From: Clostridia bacterium
GTDB lineage: Bacteria > Bacillota > Clostridia > Christensenellales > Aristaeellaceae
Reading direction: 5' to 3'
NCBI GenBank assembly: GCA_017396845.1
Contig: JAFQKQ010000089.1
Location: 1-40,611, forward strand
DNA: 40,611 nt
Part shown: in pieces, positions 1 to 8,053 of the stretch
Numbering within the stretch: position 1 is the stretch's first letter
How the letters are laid out: the number at the start of each line of letters is the position of its first letter
The notes under the pieces: model-generated
What the model was told of the DNA's origin: nothing
The model's input: the letters and a program-made list of their open reading frames with translations, nothing else
The model's database searches: none
Position numbers and translations under genes: made by a program

Positions 1-36
1 CCATACTCTCAACCTCCCTCAGGTGCGCCAACACCT
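1..36 (-). other. Ribosome site and start codon of a leftward gene lying outside the window
   Basis: Read on the minus strand, GGGAGG (positions 18-13) is followed 8 bases later by ATG at positions 4-2, which is good Shine-Dalgarno spacing. A short hairpin (AGGTG at 36-32 against CACCT at 25-21) sits just before the ribosome site. The coding part is outside the window, so the product cannot be named. Confidence 0.5.
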
Positions 37-153
37 TCGCTCGGTTAAGCGTCTTTCGCTCAATTTTCTTCCGAATCGACTGTCTTCTTCTTTTTCGTTC
101 TCTGTATCGTTTTCAAGGATCGGTGCCGCTCGGTTTTTGTTTCCCCCTGACAG

Positions 154-189
154 CTTGATCATTATAACAAAGGATTGGGTATTTGTCAA
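154..189 (-). promoter_or_regulatory. Consensus sigma-A promoter, leftward
   Basis: Minus strand TTGACA (189-184), a 17-base spacer and TATAAT (166-161): a perfect consensus pair. The start point should fall near 154, giving a leader of about 150 bases that contains CCTTGAAAAC, a sequence often seen in clostridial rRNA or ribosomal leaders. It serves the gene that begins at position 4 and runs out of the window. Such strength suggests a highly expressed gene, but which one is unknown. Confidence 0.75.
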
Positions 190-331
190 CACTTTTTTTA
201 TACTTTTGTCATGAGTATATTATATCAATATATTGTATATAATCTGCGTCACCAATACAACATATTGTGTTTTTTATGCATACATATTCGAAATTCGACA
301 AAATTCCTTTTGTTAAGATACTGTATATCTA

Positions 332-360
332 TTGACGGCGTAACAATGTTATGTTACACT
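332..360 (+). promoter_or_regulatory. Promoter with an operator-like palindrome in the spacer, for the YhbD-like gene
   Basis: TTGACG (332-337), a 17-base spacer and TACACT (355-360). The spacer contains the palindrome GTAACAATGTTATGTTAC (340-357), with 6-base arms. A dyad between the -35 and -10 boxes is the usual site for MerR-type autoregulators, and the gene downstream encodes a protein with a MerR-like helix-turn-helix. Autoregulation is inferred from this arrangement. Confidence 0.6.
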
Positions 361-385
361 ATCTTCGAAAGCGAGGTGGTATTCA

Positions 386-1027
386 TTGGACGCTTGGATC
401 AGCAAGAAGGATCTTTTAAAGGAAACCGGCATCTCCTACGGGCAATTGTACCGATGGAAACGCGAAAATCTGATACCGGACGCGTGGTTTGAAAAGCGCT
501 CATCATTTACCGGTCAGGAAACCTTTTTCCCGCGCACATTGATACTGGAACGCGTACACTTTATTTTGACGCACAAGGATGAATACTCCCTAACCGAGCT
601 GAAAAACCTCCTCTCCCCCGAATCAGACAGCCGCTCCTATTCACTGGACGCCATAAAAACGCTTCCTGGCGCCGAGCGCACCGCACTCATTTATGAAGCA
701 ATGCACAGTTATCGTCCCCTCAATCACGGGCAGGCGCTGACCATCGCAATCTGCGCAGGATACGATGCCGCTTGTCATCCGTCGGATCAAGCGCTGATCT
801 CCTTTATTGAAACGCTCGAAAACTGGCAAAGTGAATATGACGTTCTGAGCGAGTCCGAAGGCAAAATCTTCGTGATGAAAGCGGAGAACATTCATATCCC
901 GCTGTTCTTTTCATCAAGCGGCGAGGTGCGCCTCCCCAAATACGCGCTGATCGAATTCTCTCTATCCATGAGCGAGGTTTCCAGAACCTATACCAGAATG
1001 CTCAATAAAATATACGAGGTGAAATGA
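386..1027 (+). CDS. yhbD: YhbD-like (DUF4004) MerR-related regulator
   Basis: A 213-residue protein beginning with a MerR-like DNA-binding segment (ISKKDLLKETGISYGQLYRWKR, residues 5-26, split here as ISKKDLLKETG and ISYGQLYRWKR), then a region resembling YhbD of Bacillus subtilis. The start is a TTG codon preceded by GCGAGGTGG at 371-379. In Bacillus, yhbD lies directly before the bactofilin genes yhbE and yhbF; here too a bactofilin follows one base after the stop, so the two are certainly one transcript. A dyad in its promoter suggests self-regulation. Family assignment rests on the N-terminal motif and this conserved neighbourhood; the ligand or signal is not known. Confidence 0.7.
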   Translation: MDAWISKKDLLKETGISYGQLYRWKRENLIPDAWFEKRSSFTGQETFFPRTLILERVHFILTHKDEYSLTELKNLLSPESDSRSYSLDAIKTLPGAERTALIYEAMHSYRPLNHGQALTIAICAGYDAACHPSDQALISFIETLENWQSEYDVLSESEGKIFVMKAENIHIPLFFSSSGEVRLPKYALIEFSLSMSEVSRTYTRMLNKIYEVK

Positions 1028-1028
1028 A

Positions 1029-1748
1029 ATGGAAAACAGGAGCGATATCAAGATTTCCGGCAGCGGAAACATTGGAAATGGCATATATAACGACATTAAA
1101 ATCTCCGGAAGCGGCAGAGCATCGGGCGACATAGACGCCATACGCGTTCACGTATCGGGAAGCGGTCAATTTCAAAATGTACGGGCAGAGGAAATGCACA
1201 TAAGCGGAAGCAGCCACATCGACGGAAATCTCACCGGCGGAAGCTTTCATGTATCCGGAAGCGCACATATTTCCGGTATAATCGAGCTTGACAGCCTCCA
1301 TATCTCCGGTTCGCTTCATGCGCATTCCGGCGTTCGCGCCCGCACCATACGCGCAAGCGGAAGCATATCCGTCACAAACGACATCGAATGCGAAGAGATG
1401 AAAGCAGCAGGAGCCGTTCATACAGACGGGCTCTTGAACGCCGATACCCTTGAAATCTCCTTGAGCGGCAATTGCAAAATCGGCGAAATCGGCGGATGTA
1501 CCATTCGCATAAGCGCACCAGAATATTCTCCGAATTTCTTTTCCAGGCTGTTTTCCCATGCGCGTTCCCGCACGCTTACATGCAATACCATCGAAGCAAA
1601 TGATATTTCCATCGAAAACACCATCGCAAAAAGCGTCCACGGGAAAAACGTTATAATCGGAAAGGGCTGCAAGATCGACAGCGTTGAATATACAGATACT
1701 ATTTCCATTGATCCCGATGCCGAAGTCGGAGGATACGTGAAAATCTGA
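1029..1748 (+). CDS. Bactofilin-like polymer-forming cytoskeletal protein (YhbE/YhbF type)
   Basis: The 239-residue product is built of short repeats of the type I(K/H)(I/V)SGSG, spaced about every 16-20 residues over residues 7-125, as expected of the right-handed beta-helix of bactofilins (DUF583). A second beta-rich block (residues about 150-239) has the same hydrophobic alternation, with a more divergent linker (PEYSPNFFSRLFSHAR) between them. Bactofilins self-assemble without nucleotides and act in cell shape, motility or sporulation. The GAGGTG ribosome site at 1016-1021 lies within the end of the upstream regulator gene, so translation is coupled. There is no signal peptide or membrane helix. 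Confidence 0.8.
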   Translation: MENRSDIKISGSGNIGNGIYNDIKISGSGRASGDIDAIRVHVSGSGQFQNVRAEEMHISGSSHIDGNLTGGSFHVSGSAHISGIIELDSLHISGSLHAHSGVRARTIRASGSISVTNDIECEEMKAAGAVHTDGLLNADTLEISLSGNCKIGEIGGCTIRISAPEYSPNFFSRLFSHARSRTLTCNTIEANDISIENTIAKSVHGKNVIIGKGCKIDSVEYTDTISIDPDAEVGGYVKI

Positions 1749-1819
1749 TGAACTGCTTTTCATATCGCAAAAAACGTGTATAATAGTAGAAACGCTTTGA
1801 ACGAAAGAAGGAACATACA

Positions 1820-2854
1820 TTGATACGTTTTGAATGCGATTATCTGGAAGGCGCGCATCCTGAAGTTTTAGATGCGCTTATCAAGACCAATCTTGAGCAG
1901 ACCTGCGGCTACAGCGAGGACAGTTACTGTGAAGAGGCCCGCGAAAAAATCAAAACCGCCATCGGAAGAAACGACGCAGACATTCATTTCTTAGTCGGCG
2001 GTACGCAGGCCAACCTCACCGTAATCACCGCCGCGCTCCGTGCGCACCAGGGCGTTATCGCCGCCGACACCGGTCACATCGCCGTTCACGAGAGCGGCGC
2101 GATCGAAGCAACCGGTCATAAAGTAATCACCCTCCCCAACGATCACGGAAAAATCAACGCAGCACAGATTCGTGAATTTGTCGACGCGCATTATGCCGAC
2201 GCGACGCATGAGCATATGCCCCAGCCCGCAATGGTATATATTTCCCATCCCACGGAGTTCGGTACGCTTTATACGAAGAAAGAGCTCAAAGACATTTCAG
2301 AGGTATGCCGCGAGAAGAATCTGATCCTGTTTGTCGACGGCGCACGTTTGGGGTACGGCCTCGAAGCCACAGGAACCGATGTTACCCTTCATGACCTCGC
2401 CAATCTCACAGATGTATTCTATATCGGCGGAACTAAAGTAGGCGCGCTCTTCGGAGAGGCAGTAGTAGTCAATCATCCGCTCTTAAAGCGCGATTTCCGC
2501 TACATCATGAAGCAGCGAGGCGGCATGCTGGCAAAAGGAAGGCTTCTCGGCATCCAGTTCGGCGCGCTTTTCACCGATAACCTCTATTCCCGAATCGGAA
2601 AACACGCCATCGAGCTTTCCGATCTGATCAGAAACACGCTTCGTGACCTTAACATCCCTGAGCTCGTGCCCTCCCCTACCAATCAGCTCTTCCCCGTGCT
2701 CTCAAACGAAAAAATCGCAAAGCTATCCGAAAAATACTCCTTCTCCCACTGGGCAAATGTAGACGAAAACCATAGCGCCATCCGCATCTGCACCAGCTGG
2801 GCAACCACGAAGGAGAATGTTACGAAGTTGATTGATGATTTGAAGGCGCTGTAA
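1820..2854 (+). CDS. ltaE: Low-specificity L-threonine aldolase (PLP enzyme)
   Basis: A 344-residue fold-type I PLP enzyme of the beta-eliminating lyase family, which cleaves threonine or allo-threonine to glycine and acetaldehyde. Visible features are the substrate and cofactor loop FLVGGTQANLT (about residues 57-67), FVDGARLGYG with the PLP-ring Asp (about 171-180), and YIGGTKVGALFGEA with the PLP lysine (about 200-213). Length matches the family. The start is TTG, with AGAAGGA 7 bases before it; a TATAAT at 1779-1784 gives it its own promoter, although the -35 box is poor. A strong terminator follows. The protein could also act on related beta-hydroxy amino acids. Confidence 0.85.
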   Translation: MIRFECDYLEGAHPEVLDALIKTNLEQTCGYSEDSYCEEAREKIKTAIGRNDADIHFLVGGTQANLTVITAALRAHQGVIAADTGHIAVHESGAIEATGHKVITLPNDHGKINAAQIREFVDAHYADATHEHMPQPAMVYISHPTEFGTLYTKKELKDISEVCREKNLILFVDGARLGYGLEATGTDVTLHDLANLTDVFYIGGTKVGALFGEAVVVNHPLLKRDFRYIMKQRGGMLAKGRLLGIQFGALFTDNLYSRIGKHAIELSDLIRNTLRDLNIPELVPSPTNQLFPVLSNEKIAKLSEKYSFSHWANVDENHSAIRICTSWATTKENVTKLIDDLKAL

Positions 2855-2866
2855 CGAGCAGATACC

Positions 2867-2914
2867 GGCGTTGTCCCCAAATGGCAAAGCTGCCATGCGG
2901 GGCAACGCCTTTTT
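2867..2914 (+). terminator. Rho-independent terminator after the threonine aldolase gene
   Basis: GGCGTTGTCCCC (2867-2878) pairs with GGGGCAACGCC (2899-2909) with a one-base bulge. An inner ATGGCA/TGCCAT stem extends the hairpin and TTTTT follows. Confidence 0.85.
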
Positions 2915-2960
2915 GTATACAAAAAGAGCCTCTTTTTATGAGACGGCTCCTTATGTATGC

Positions 2961-2998
2961 AAAAACCTCCGCCCGAATAAAATCAGGCGGAGGTTTTT
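2961..2998. terminator. Bidirectional terminator, mainly for the leftward 3-gene operon
   Basis: AAAAACCTCCGCC and GGCGGAGGTTTTT form a stem of at least 13 pairs around a 12-base loop; the A and T tracts make it work on both strands. It lies 15 bases past the stop of the alkaline-phosphatase-family gene. Confidence 0.85.
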
Positions 2999-3013
2999 GG
3001 ACCCTTCCATCTT

Positions 3014-3823
3014 CTACTTTTTCGCCAAAAACCCATACATATGGATAATGTTCATATCCTCCGGCATATCCAGGCCGTGCGAGCCGCAGTCGCCGTCGAT
3101 TTCGTGGCAGCCGTGGTCGGGGCAGAAGGCGTGCATGGTGTTGTGATGTGGCCATTTTTTCGCAATTTGTTCTTCGAAGGCTTTATAGGTTTCTGCGTTA
3201 TGCTTGATTTCATTAAGTGAAGCTTCGGCTTCGGGGCCTTGCTTGTGCATGGTGTAGTCGTAGCTTTTGTTGTATACTACGATCAAGTCGTATTCGTCCT
3301 TATCGATCAGCTCTCTTGCTTTTTCATTCACTTCGTCCATCGTTTCATATATATAGTAATCCATTTCGCGGTTTAAGAATATGCAGGAAATGCTGTCTTT
3401 GGCGGTTGATACGATCGCGCATTTTTTGCCGTTTTTGATCAGCACGTCGAACACGGTTTCCACCGTCAACACCGGCTTTTCGTATTTTTGAATGCCGTGC
3501 TTATCGGGCATTACACCGGAATAGATGGACGCAAAGCACACGGGCGTGACAGACGGCATAACGGACAGCATAGGAATCTGCAGGTCGGATGCGCAGACGG
3601 CGTCCGTAAAGAGAGCGGTATATTTCTGATACAACCACAGGGCGATCGCGTCGGGGTTAAACATGAACACGCGGTCCGCTTTTTCGCCGCGCAGAATTTT
3701 GTTCATTTTTTCAAGCACGATATCGTTTGCGGGATGCATTTCATGGTTCGGCTCGATTCCAAAGGCAGTCAATATGGTTGCGGCGACGGAGGTAATCGGT
3801 ATGCTGTTATTTACATTTGCCAT
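3014..3823 (-). CDS. Alkaline-phosphatase-superfamily hydrolase
   Basis: A 269-residue protein related to type I phosphodiesterases and phosphopentomutase-like enzymes. PSVTPVCFASIYSGVMPDKH (about residues 90-109) looks like the nucleophile region with Thr, and YDLIVVYNKSYDYTMH (about 179-194) and CPDHGCHEIDGDCGSHGL (about 235-252) hold the Asp/His metal ligands. It is short for the superfamily (usually 400 or more), so the cap domain is missing. No signal peptide is seen, so it is probably cytoplasmic. It is the last gene of the operon with the MMPL protein and the URO-D protein, 11 bases after the latter. The substrate is unknown; the context suggests a small phosphorylated or phosphonate-type molecule, which is inference only. 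Confidence 0.7.
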   Translation of the reverse strand: MANVNNSIPITSVAATILTAFGIEPNHEMHPANDIVLEKMNKILRGEKADRVFMFNPDAIALWLYQKYTALFTDAVCASDLQIPMLSVMPSVTPVCFASIYSGVMPDKHGIQKYEKPVLTVETVFDVLIKNGKKCAIVSTAKDSISCIFLNREMDYYIYETMDEVNEKARELIDKDEYDLIVVYNKSYDYTMHKQGPEAEASLNEIKHNAETYKAFEEQIAKKWPHHNTMHAFCPDHGCHEIDGDCGSHGLDMPEDMNIIHMYGFLAKK

Positions 3824-3834
3824 ATATGTATCTC

Positions 3835-5061
3835 CTATCTTTCCGTTTCTTCAATTGCGATCTCGGAAAATCTTGTAAGTCTCTCAGGATGATAGCGAAC
3901 GGTGGACACATCCTTCAAAATCATTTCAAGCTTCACATCGTTTTTCTTAGCCGCATCAACCGTCCTTCTGATATCGCGGCGAACAGCGTCTTCGTCGAAG
4001 GTATCCATTGCGAGGTACGCAGGCGTAGGCTTATTGCTCATGATGAAGCCCTTCGGAAGCTTTTCGCTGAATTTCTCTCTGTCGCTCCAGGGGCTGCAGG
4101 ATATCTTTTTCACGTTCGGAAGCTTTACGATTTTTTCGAGTCTGTCGTCCAGCCGGTCGCAGCAGCCGTAATAAATGCTTCCAAAGCGGCAAAACACCTT
4201 TTCCATATAGTCGCATTCGAATTCCTGCGTGATTCTGGGCGACACGGAGGTAAACAACTGCGCAAGGCCGAACGCCCACGTGTCCTTTGAAGTTACAAAC
4301 TCTTTCTCCTTGTCGTCCGGGTGGTAGGTATGCGAGCAGTGGCAGTAATGACCGTAAGAATCGAACGCACCCAGAGCATTCAGCTGATCGATCTGGTCAA
4401 GATACCCTTTCACCATCTTTTCCATGACGGCGTGCATCATTTCCGGGCGATCGATCAACTCGATATAGCACGCTTCAACGCCCATCCAGTATGCAATCGT
4501 ATCCCATGCACCCAGATGCATGATCATGCCCGTCATGCGGACAGGAAGAATTCCCGCGAAAATTTCTTCCGCCGTCTGGCGGATTTCCTTTTCTTTCCGA
4601 ACGTCCAGCGTAATCACGGGCGACTTGATCTTTTCTACGTCCTCTTCCTCCTGAATGAGGTTCGTCATTCTCTGCGCCGCAACATCGCCGGTTTCATCCG
4701 TATACAGCCTTTCTACTTCCGCCTCCAGCCCCCAGCCGGTAGACGAAATCGGGCGCGGAAGCTTGATATATTCATCCAGCACCATATCCGCCGGAAAATG
4801 CTTCCATTTATATATTTCCTTGCGCATCCAGTCTTCAACGCCTCTGAAATAGGGATCCTCCACCTGTAAATTCAGGCTTCCATCTGTATTCAGTTCATTC
4901 CACGGAAGCTGATCGATCAAAATCATCGGTCGCTCGGACGCGAGCGAATTGTGTCTGAGCCACATTTCCTTTTTCTTTTTTTGTATCGGAAGGGACGCAA
5001 GGTGCGCATACTCAGAAGCAAGGGTTTTTAGGATCGAAACATCATTTTTCGAAAGCGCCAT
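3835..5061 (-). CDS. URO-D family protein (uroporphyrinogen decarboxylase-like methyltransferase), copy 1
   Basis: A 408-residue member of the URO-D/MtaA/CmuA superfamily. It has LPWNELN near residue 52, HYCHCSH at 238-244, and YYGCCD at 297-302 leading into a barrel strand with SPWSDR. The His/Cys clusters are the usual zinc site of the methylcobamide:thiol methyltransferase branch rather than true heme synthesis. A paralogue (410 residues, same motifs and length) lies at 32848-34080. No corrinoid protein is encoded nearby, so the methyl carrier would have to be elsewhere. The start overlaps the end of the MMPL gene by 20 bases, so the genes are translationally linked. The exact substrate cannot be read from the sequence. 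Confidence 0.75.
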   Translation of the reverse strand: MALSKNDVSILKTLASEYAHLASLPIQKKKKEMWLRHNSLASERPMILIDQLPWNELNTDGSLNLQVEDPYFRGVEDWMRKEIYKWKHFPADMVLDEYIKLPRPISSTGWGLEAEVERLYTDETGDVAAQRMTNLIQEEEDVEKIKSPVITLDVRKEKEIRQTAEEIFAGILPVRMTGMIMHLGAWDTIAYWMGVEACYIELIDRPEMMHAVMEKMVKGYLDQIDQLNALGAFDSYGHYCHCSHTYHPDDKEKEFVTSKDTWAFGLAQLFTSVSPRITQEFECDYMEKVFCRFGSIYYGCCDRLDDRLEKIVKLPNVKKISCSPWSDREKFSEKLPKGFIMSNKPTPAYLAMDTFDEDAVRRDIRRTVDAAKKNDVKLEMILKDVSTVRYHPERLTRFSEIAIEETER

Positions 5062-7246
5062 ATTGTACCTCCTTCACACCGCGCATAACGGCTTTATCAA
5101 AACTCAGTAAAAGCGCCGGAAGCAGCGTAAGCACCAATATCACCGATACCAGCGCGCCGCGCCCAAGCATTGTGCCGATGGACGATACATAAAACACCGT
5201 GCAGACCTTGCCGATGGCAAAACCCGCAAAGATCAATATGATACCCGACGTAAACACGGTCGGAATGGCGGATGTAATCGCAAGCTTCATTGCTTCCGCA
5301 GGCGCATGCGCCGCTCTTTCCCGTCTGTAGGCGCTGGTCAGAAGGATTCCGTAATCGATTGTCGCGCCCATCTGAATGGCGGTGCAAATCAGATAGCTCA
5401 TAAAGAATATGCCCTCTCCCTGAATCGCCGGATACGAAAGCCCCATCCAGATCGCGCCCTGAATTACGCATACGAGTATCAGCGGAACCGTGAAATTCTT
5501 AAAGGATAACAATATAATGAAAAGAATCGCAAGCACCGTAATCAGGTTTACCTTCATCATATCCCCGGTGAACGCTGAAGAAATATCGTATGACGACATA
5601 CTGGTTCCCGCAATTCCAACCTCTTCTCCGGGATATGCATTTTCCAGAATTTCCCGGATTTTGTCAAGCGTTCGGTATGCGTTCTCCCCAAAGTCGGGGA
5701 TATCCGTAAGGAGTATGATTCTCGTATACTTTTCGCCCACAAACATGCTTCTGGCAAAATCCAGCGCATCCTTAATCTCGGCGATCATCTCATTTTTCGG
5801 CATTACATCGTAGGCCTTGTCGATTAATTCGTCGCCTCTGACCGTAGTACTAAAACCCATGCCGCCCAAATACAGTCCAAGACCGATCTGTGAAATGCCC
5901 GTCATTTCGGAAATCTCTTTAAGCGTATAATATCTGATCGCGTCATTACCGGTGGTAACGATGGACATAGCATCGGTAACAACAGGTTTTCCGTTCATTT
6001 CAAGCGTCTGAAGGCTTTCAATCAGCGCCCTCTGGCGGTCGTTGCCCGCATCCGACATGTCCGTCGGAAACAAAAGCACCAGCTGATTGGAACGTCCAAA
6101 CACGCTGCTCACGGAATCCGCTTCGATATTGGTGTTTTCATCGGTAAAAAGGTATTCGTTTTTCGTCTGAACATAAGCGGATATCAAAACAACCGCCACC
6201 AGTAAAACCGATATCAAGCGACGAAATCTTACCGCAAACCTTCCAAGCGCTTCCCCGCCCAGCGGAAGCGGCGCATGCTTCGTTTTTTCAAGCGCGCGGC
6301 TAAACAGGATAACCAGCGCCGGCATGAATAGAAATACCGTTATGAGGCTTAAAAGTATCCCCTTAGCGAGCACAATTCCGATATCGAAGCCGATGGTGAA
6401 GCTCATAAACATGAGCGCGGCCAATCCTGCGACGGTGGTAAGAGAGGAAGACGAAATCGGCATAAACGAACGCCTGAGCGCGTGCGTCATGGCGCCTTCC
6501 GCATTGCCGTCCGCATGCATTTCATCGAAATAATTGTGAAGCAGCATGATGGAATAATCCATCGACAGCGCCAGCTGCAAAATAGCGGCGACGGCAAACG
6601 TAATAAAGGATATGGAATCGAATATCCAGTTGGTTCCCATATTGAGAACGACGGAAACGATCATTACAATAAAAAACAAAACCGGTTCGATATACGAATG
6701 CGACGTAAGAAATAAAACTGCAACCACGATCACAAGCGCCAGCGCCATTGCGACGGGAATCTCGCGAAGGAGGTTATTCTGAATGCTGATTGTCTGCGGG
6801 GCAGCGCCGGACATGGTGAATGTATATGCATTATCCCTGTTTTCAAGGTCTTTTGCAAGTTCGCGAACGTATTCAACTCCATCCTCGCATTCCAATATGA
6901 GGTTGATTCGTTCATACCTTACGCCGTCTTTTTCCCGCACGTCCGTTTCCTTGTCATATGCTGCGCGCATCACTCCGCTTCTATCAGAAAGCTCCTGCGC
7001 GATTGCTTCCGCTTCGCCCTCGGGCAGGTTTTCAAACATCACAGTCAGCTGACCTACGGAGCCGAACTCCTCCTCCATCATCACAAGCGCGCGTTTGGTA
7101 ACGGTGTCATCCGCCAGATAATCGGTAAAATCGTAATTGATCACAGCTTTGGGAATCATAAATCCCGCCAAAACCGTACAAAACAAAAAAGCCAGCGCAA
7201 TCAGCTTTCTTTTATCAACAATACGCTTTGCAAGTCTTTCGAGCAT
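5042..7246 (-). CDS. MMPL/RND-superfamily membrane transporter
   Basis: A 734-residue protein with the classic duplicated layout: one helix, a soluble loop of about 130 residues, five helices, then the same again (about 12 helices in total). LALSMDYSIMLLHNY in the first half and MGATIDYGILLTSAYRRER in the second are the central-helix motifs whose Asp residues carry the proton relay of MMPL proteins. These export lipids, siderophores or similar molecules. I place the start at Met9 of the longest frame: GGGGGAC lies 7 bases upstream, and the promoter at 7273-7301 would start transcription near 7266, downstream of the alternative GTG at 7270. It is first in the operon with the URO-D and phosphatase-like genes. 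Confidence 0.8.
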   Translation of the reverse strand: MLERLAKRIVDKRKLIALAFLFCTVLAGFMIPKAVINYDFTDYLADDTVTKRALVMMEEEFGSVGQLTVMFENLPEGEAEAIAQELSDRSGVMRAAYDKETDVREKDGVRYERINLILECEDGVEYVRELAKDLENRDNAYTFTMSGAAPQTISIQNNLLREIPVAMALALVIVVAVLFLTSHSYIEPVLFFIVMIVSVVLNMGTNWIFDSISFITFAVAAILQLALSMDYSIMLLHNYFDEMHADGNAEGAMTHALRRSFMPISSSSLTTVAGLAALMFMSFTIGFDIGIVLAKGILLSLITVFLFMPALVILFSRALEKTKHAPLPLGGEALGRFAVRFRRLISVLLVAVVLISAYVQTKNEYLFTDENTNIEADSVSSVFGRSNQLVLLFPTDMSDAGNDRQRALIESLQTLEMNGKPVVTDAMSIVTTGNDAIRYYTLKEISEMTGISQIGLGLYLGGMGFSTTVRGDELIDKAYDVMPKNEMIAEIKDALDFARSMFVGEKYTRIILLTDIPDFGENAYRTLDKIREILENAYPGEEVGIAGTSMSSYDISSAFTGDMMKVNLITVLAILFIILLSFKNFTVPLILVCVIQGAIWMGLSYPAIQGEGIFFMSYLICTAIQMGATIDYGILLTSAYRRERAAHAPAEAMKLAITSAIPTVFTSGIILIFAGFAIGKVCTVFYVSSIGTMLGRGALVSVILVLTLLPALLLSFDKAVMRGVKEVQYGAFEK

Positions 7247-7272
7247 CTGTTTGTCCCCCGTTTCACTCACAA

Positions 7273-7301
7273 ATTATACCACACGCCCCCGGAAGTGACA
7301 A
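7273..7301 (-). promoter_or_regulatory. Promoter of the MMPL/URO-D/phosphatase operon
   Basis: Minus strand TTGTCA (7301-7296), 17 bases, TATAAT (7278-7273). The start point near 7266 leaves a short leader of about 20 bases and decides the start codon of the MMPL gene. Confidence 0.75.
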
Positions 7302-7329
7302 CCGAAATATTCATACGTTTTCTCACCGG

Positions 7330-7358
7330 TTGCAAAACATTTTTCATTATGTTATCAT
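7330..7358 (+). promoter_or_regulatory. Promoter of the HAD/PAP2/galactosidase group
   Basis: TTGCAA (7330-7335), 17 bases, TATCAT (7353-7358); the ribosome site GGGAGGG follows at 7375-7381. It is divergent from the MMPL operon promoter about 30 bases away. Confidence 0.65.
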
Positions 7359-7387
7359 ACAATCAGCGATTTGTGGGAGGGATGCAA

Positions 7388-8029
7388 GTGATTGACTTTC
7401 AGGCGGCCCTGTTCGACATGGACGGAACGATTCTCGATTCCATGGGCGTATGGGCCAACGTCGACAGAATGTTTTTTGAGAAGCGCGGCATGGCGGTGCC
7501 GGAGGGCTATCAGCACGCCATTTCAGGCATGAGCTTTCGAAAAACAGCGGAGTATACAAAGGAAACTTATGCGCTGCCCGAATCCGTTGACGAAATCCTT
7601 CGCGAATGGAACGAAATGTGCGAGCGGGAATACGCGGAAAACGTGCCTCTTAAGCCGCACGCCGGAGAGTATCTTGAAAAGCTATCGGCTAACGGAATCA
7701 ATCTGGCCGTCGCGACGGCGCTTCCTGAGCATCTGTATAAACCCGCGCTCATCAGAAACAACGTGTACCATTTGTTTTCCGCATTCGCGTCTACCGGCGA
7801 ATCCGGAGAAACCAAGGCGACAGGACGCGTGTACCGCGCCGCGGCCGACAAGATGAACGTTCCCTATGACCAATGCGCCGTATTTGAAGATATATATGAA
7901 GGAATTCTCGGCGCAAAAAACGCGGGCATGAAGACGGTTCTCGTTCGCGACAAAGCTGCGGAGCACTCGAGGGAAAAATCACTCGCTTTGGCGGACGCAT
8001 CCATAGAAACCTATGCTGAACTTTTATAA
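7388..8029 (+). CDS. HAD-superfamily phosphatase / beta-phosphoglucomutase-like
   Basis: A 213-residue HAD subfamily I protein. ALFDMDGTILDS near the N-terminus is motif I with both catalytic Asp residues; VATALPEHL is motif II; the Lys of KATGRVYRAAADKM and FEDIYEGILGAKNAGM are motifs III and IV. The helical cap lies between motifs I and II, as in beta-phosphoglucomutase and sugar-phosphate phosphatases. GTG at 7388 is the best start, because GGGAGGG is 6 bases away and would be too close to the ATG at 7382. It is followed after 24 bases by the PAP2 gene. Lying upstream of an alpha-galactosidase, a sugar-phosphate substrate is plausible but not shown. Confidence 0.8.
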   Translation: MIDFQAALFDMDGTILDSMGVWANVDRMFFEKRGMAVPEGYQHAISGMSFRKTAEYTKETYALPESVDEILREWNEMCEREYAENVPLKPHAGEYLEKLSANGINLAVATALPEHLYKPALIRNNVYHLFSAFASTGESGETKATGRVYRAAADKMNVPYDQCAVFEDIYEGILGAKNAGMKTVLVRDKAAEHSREKSLALADASIETYAELL

Positions 8030-8053
8030 TACCAAGCGGGGAGGAAACGCTTC

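Noticed and set aside
1002-1820. 272-residue open frame on the minus strand across the bactofilin gene
   Set aside because: Mirror of a repetitive coding gene; no ribosome site, low-complexity Ala/Gly/Val composition, and the plus-strand bactofilin is well supported.
4321-4869. 182-residue plus-strand frame inside the URO-D gene
   Set aside because: Reverse shadow, rich in Arg/His from complementing the coding strand; no ribosome site.
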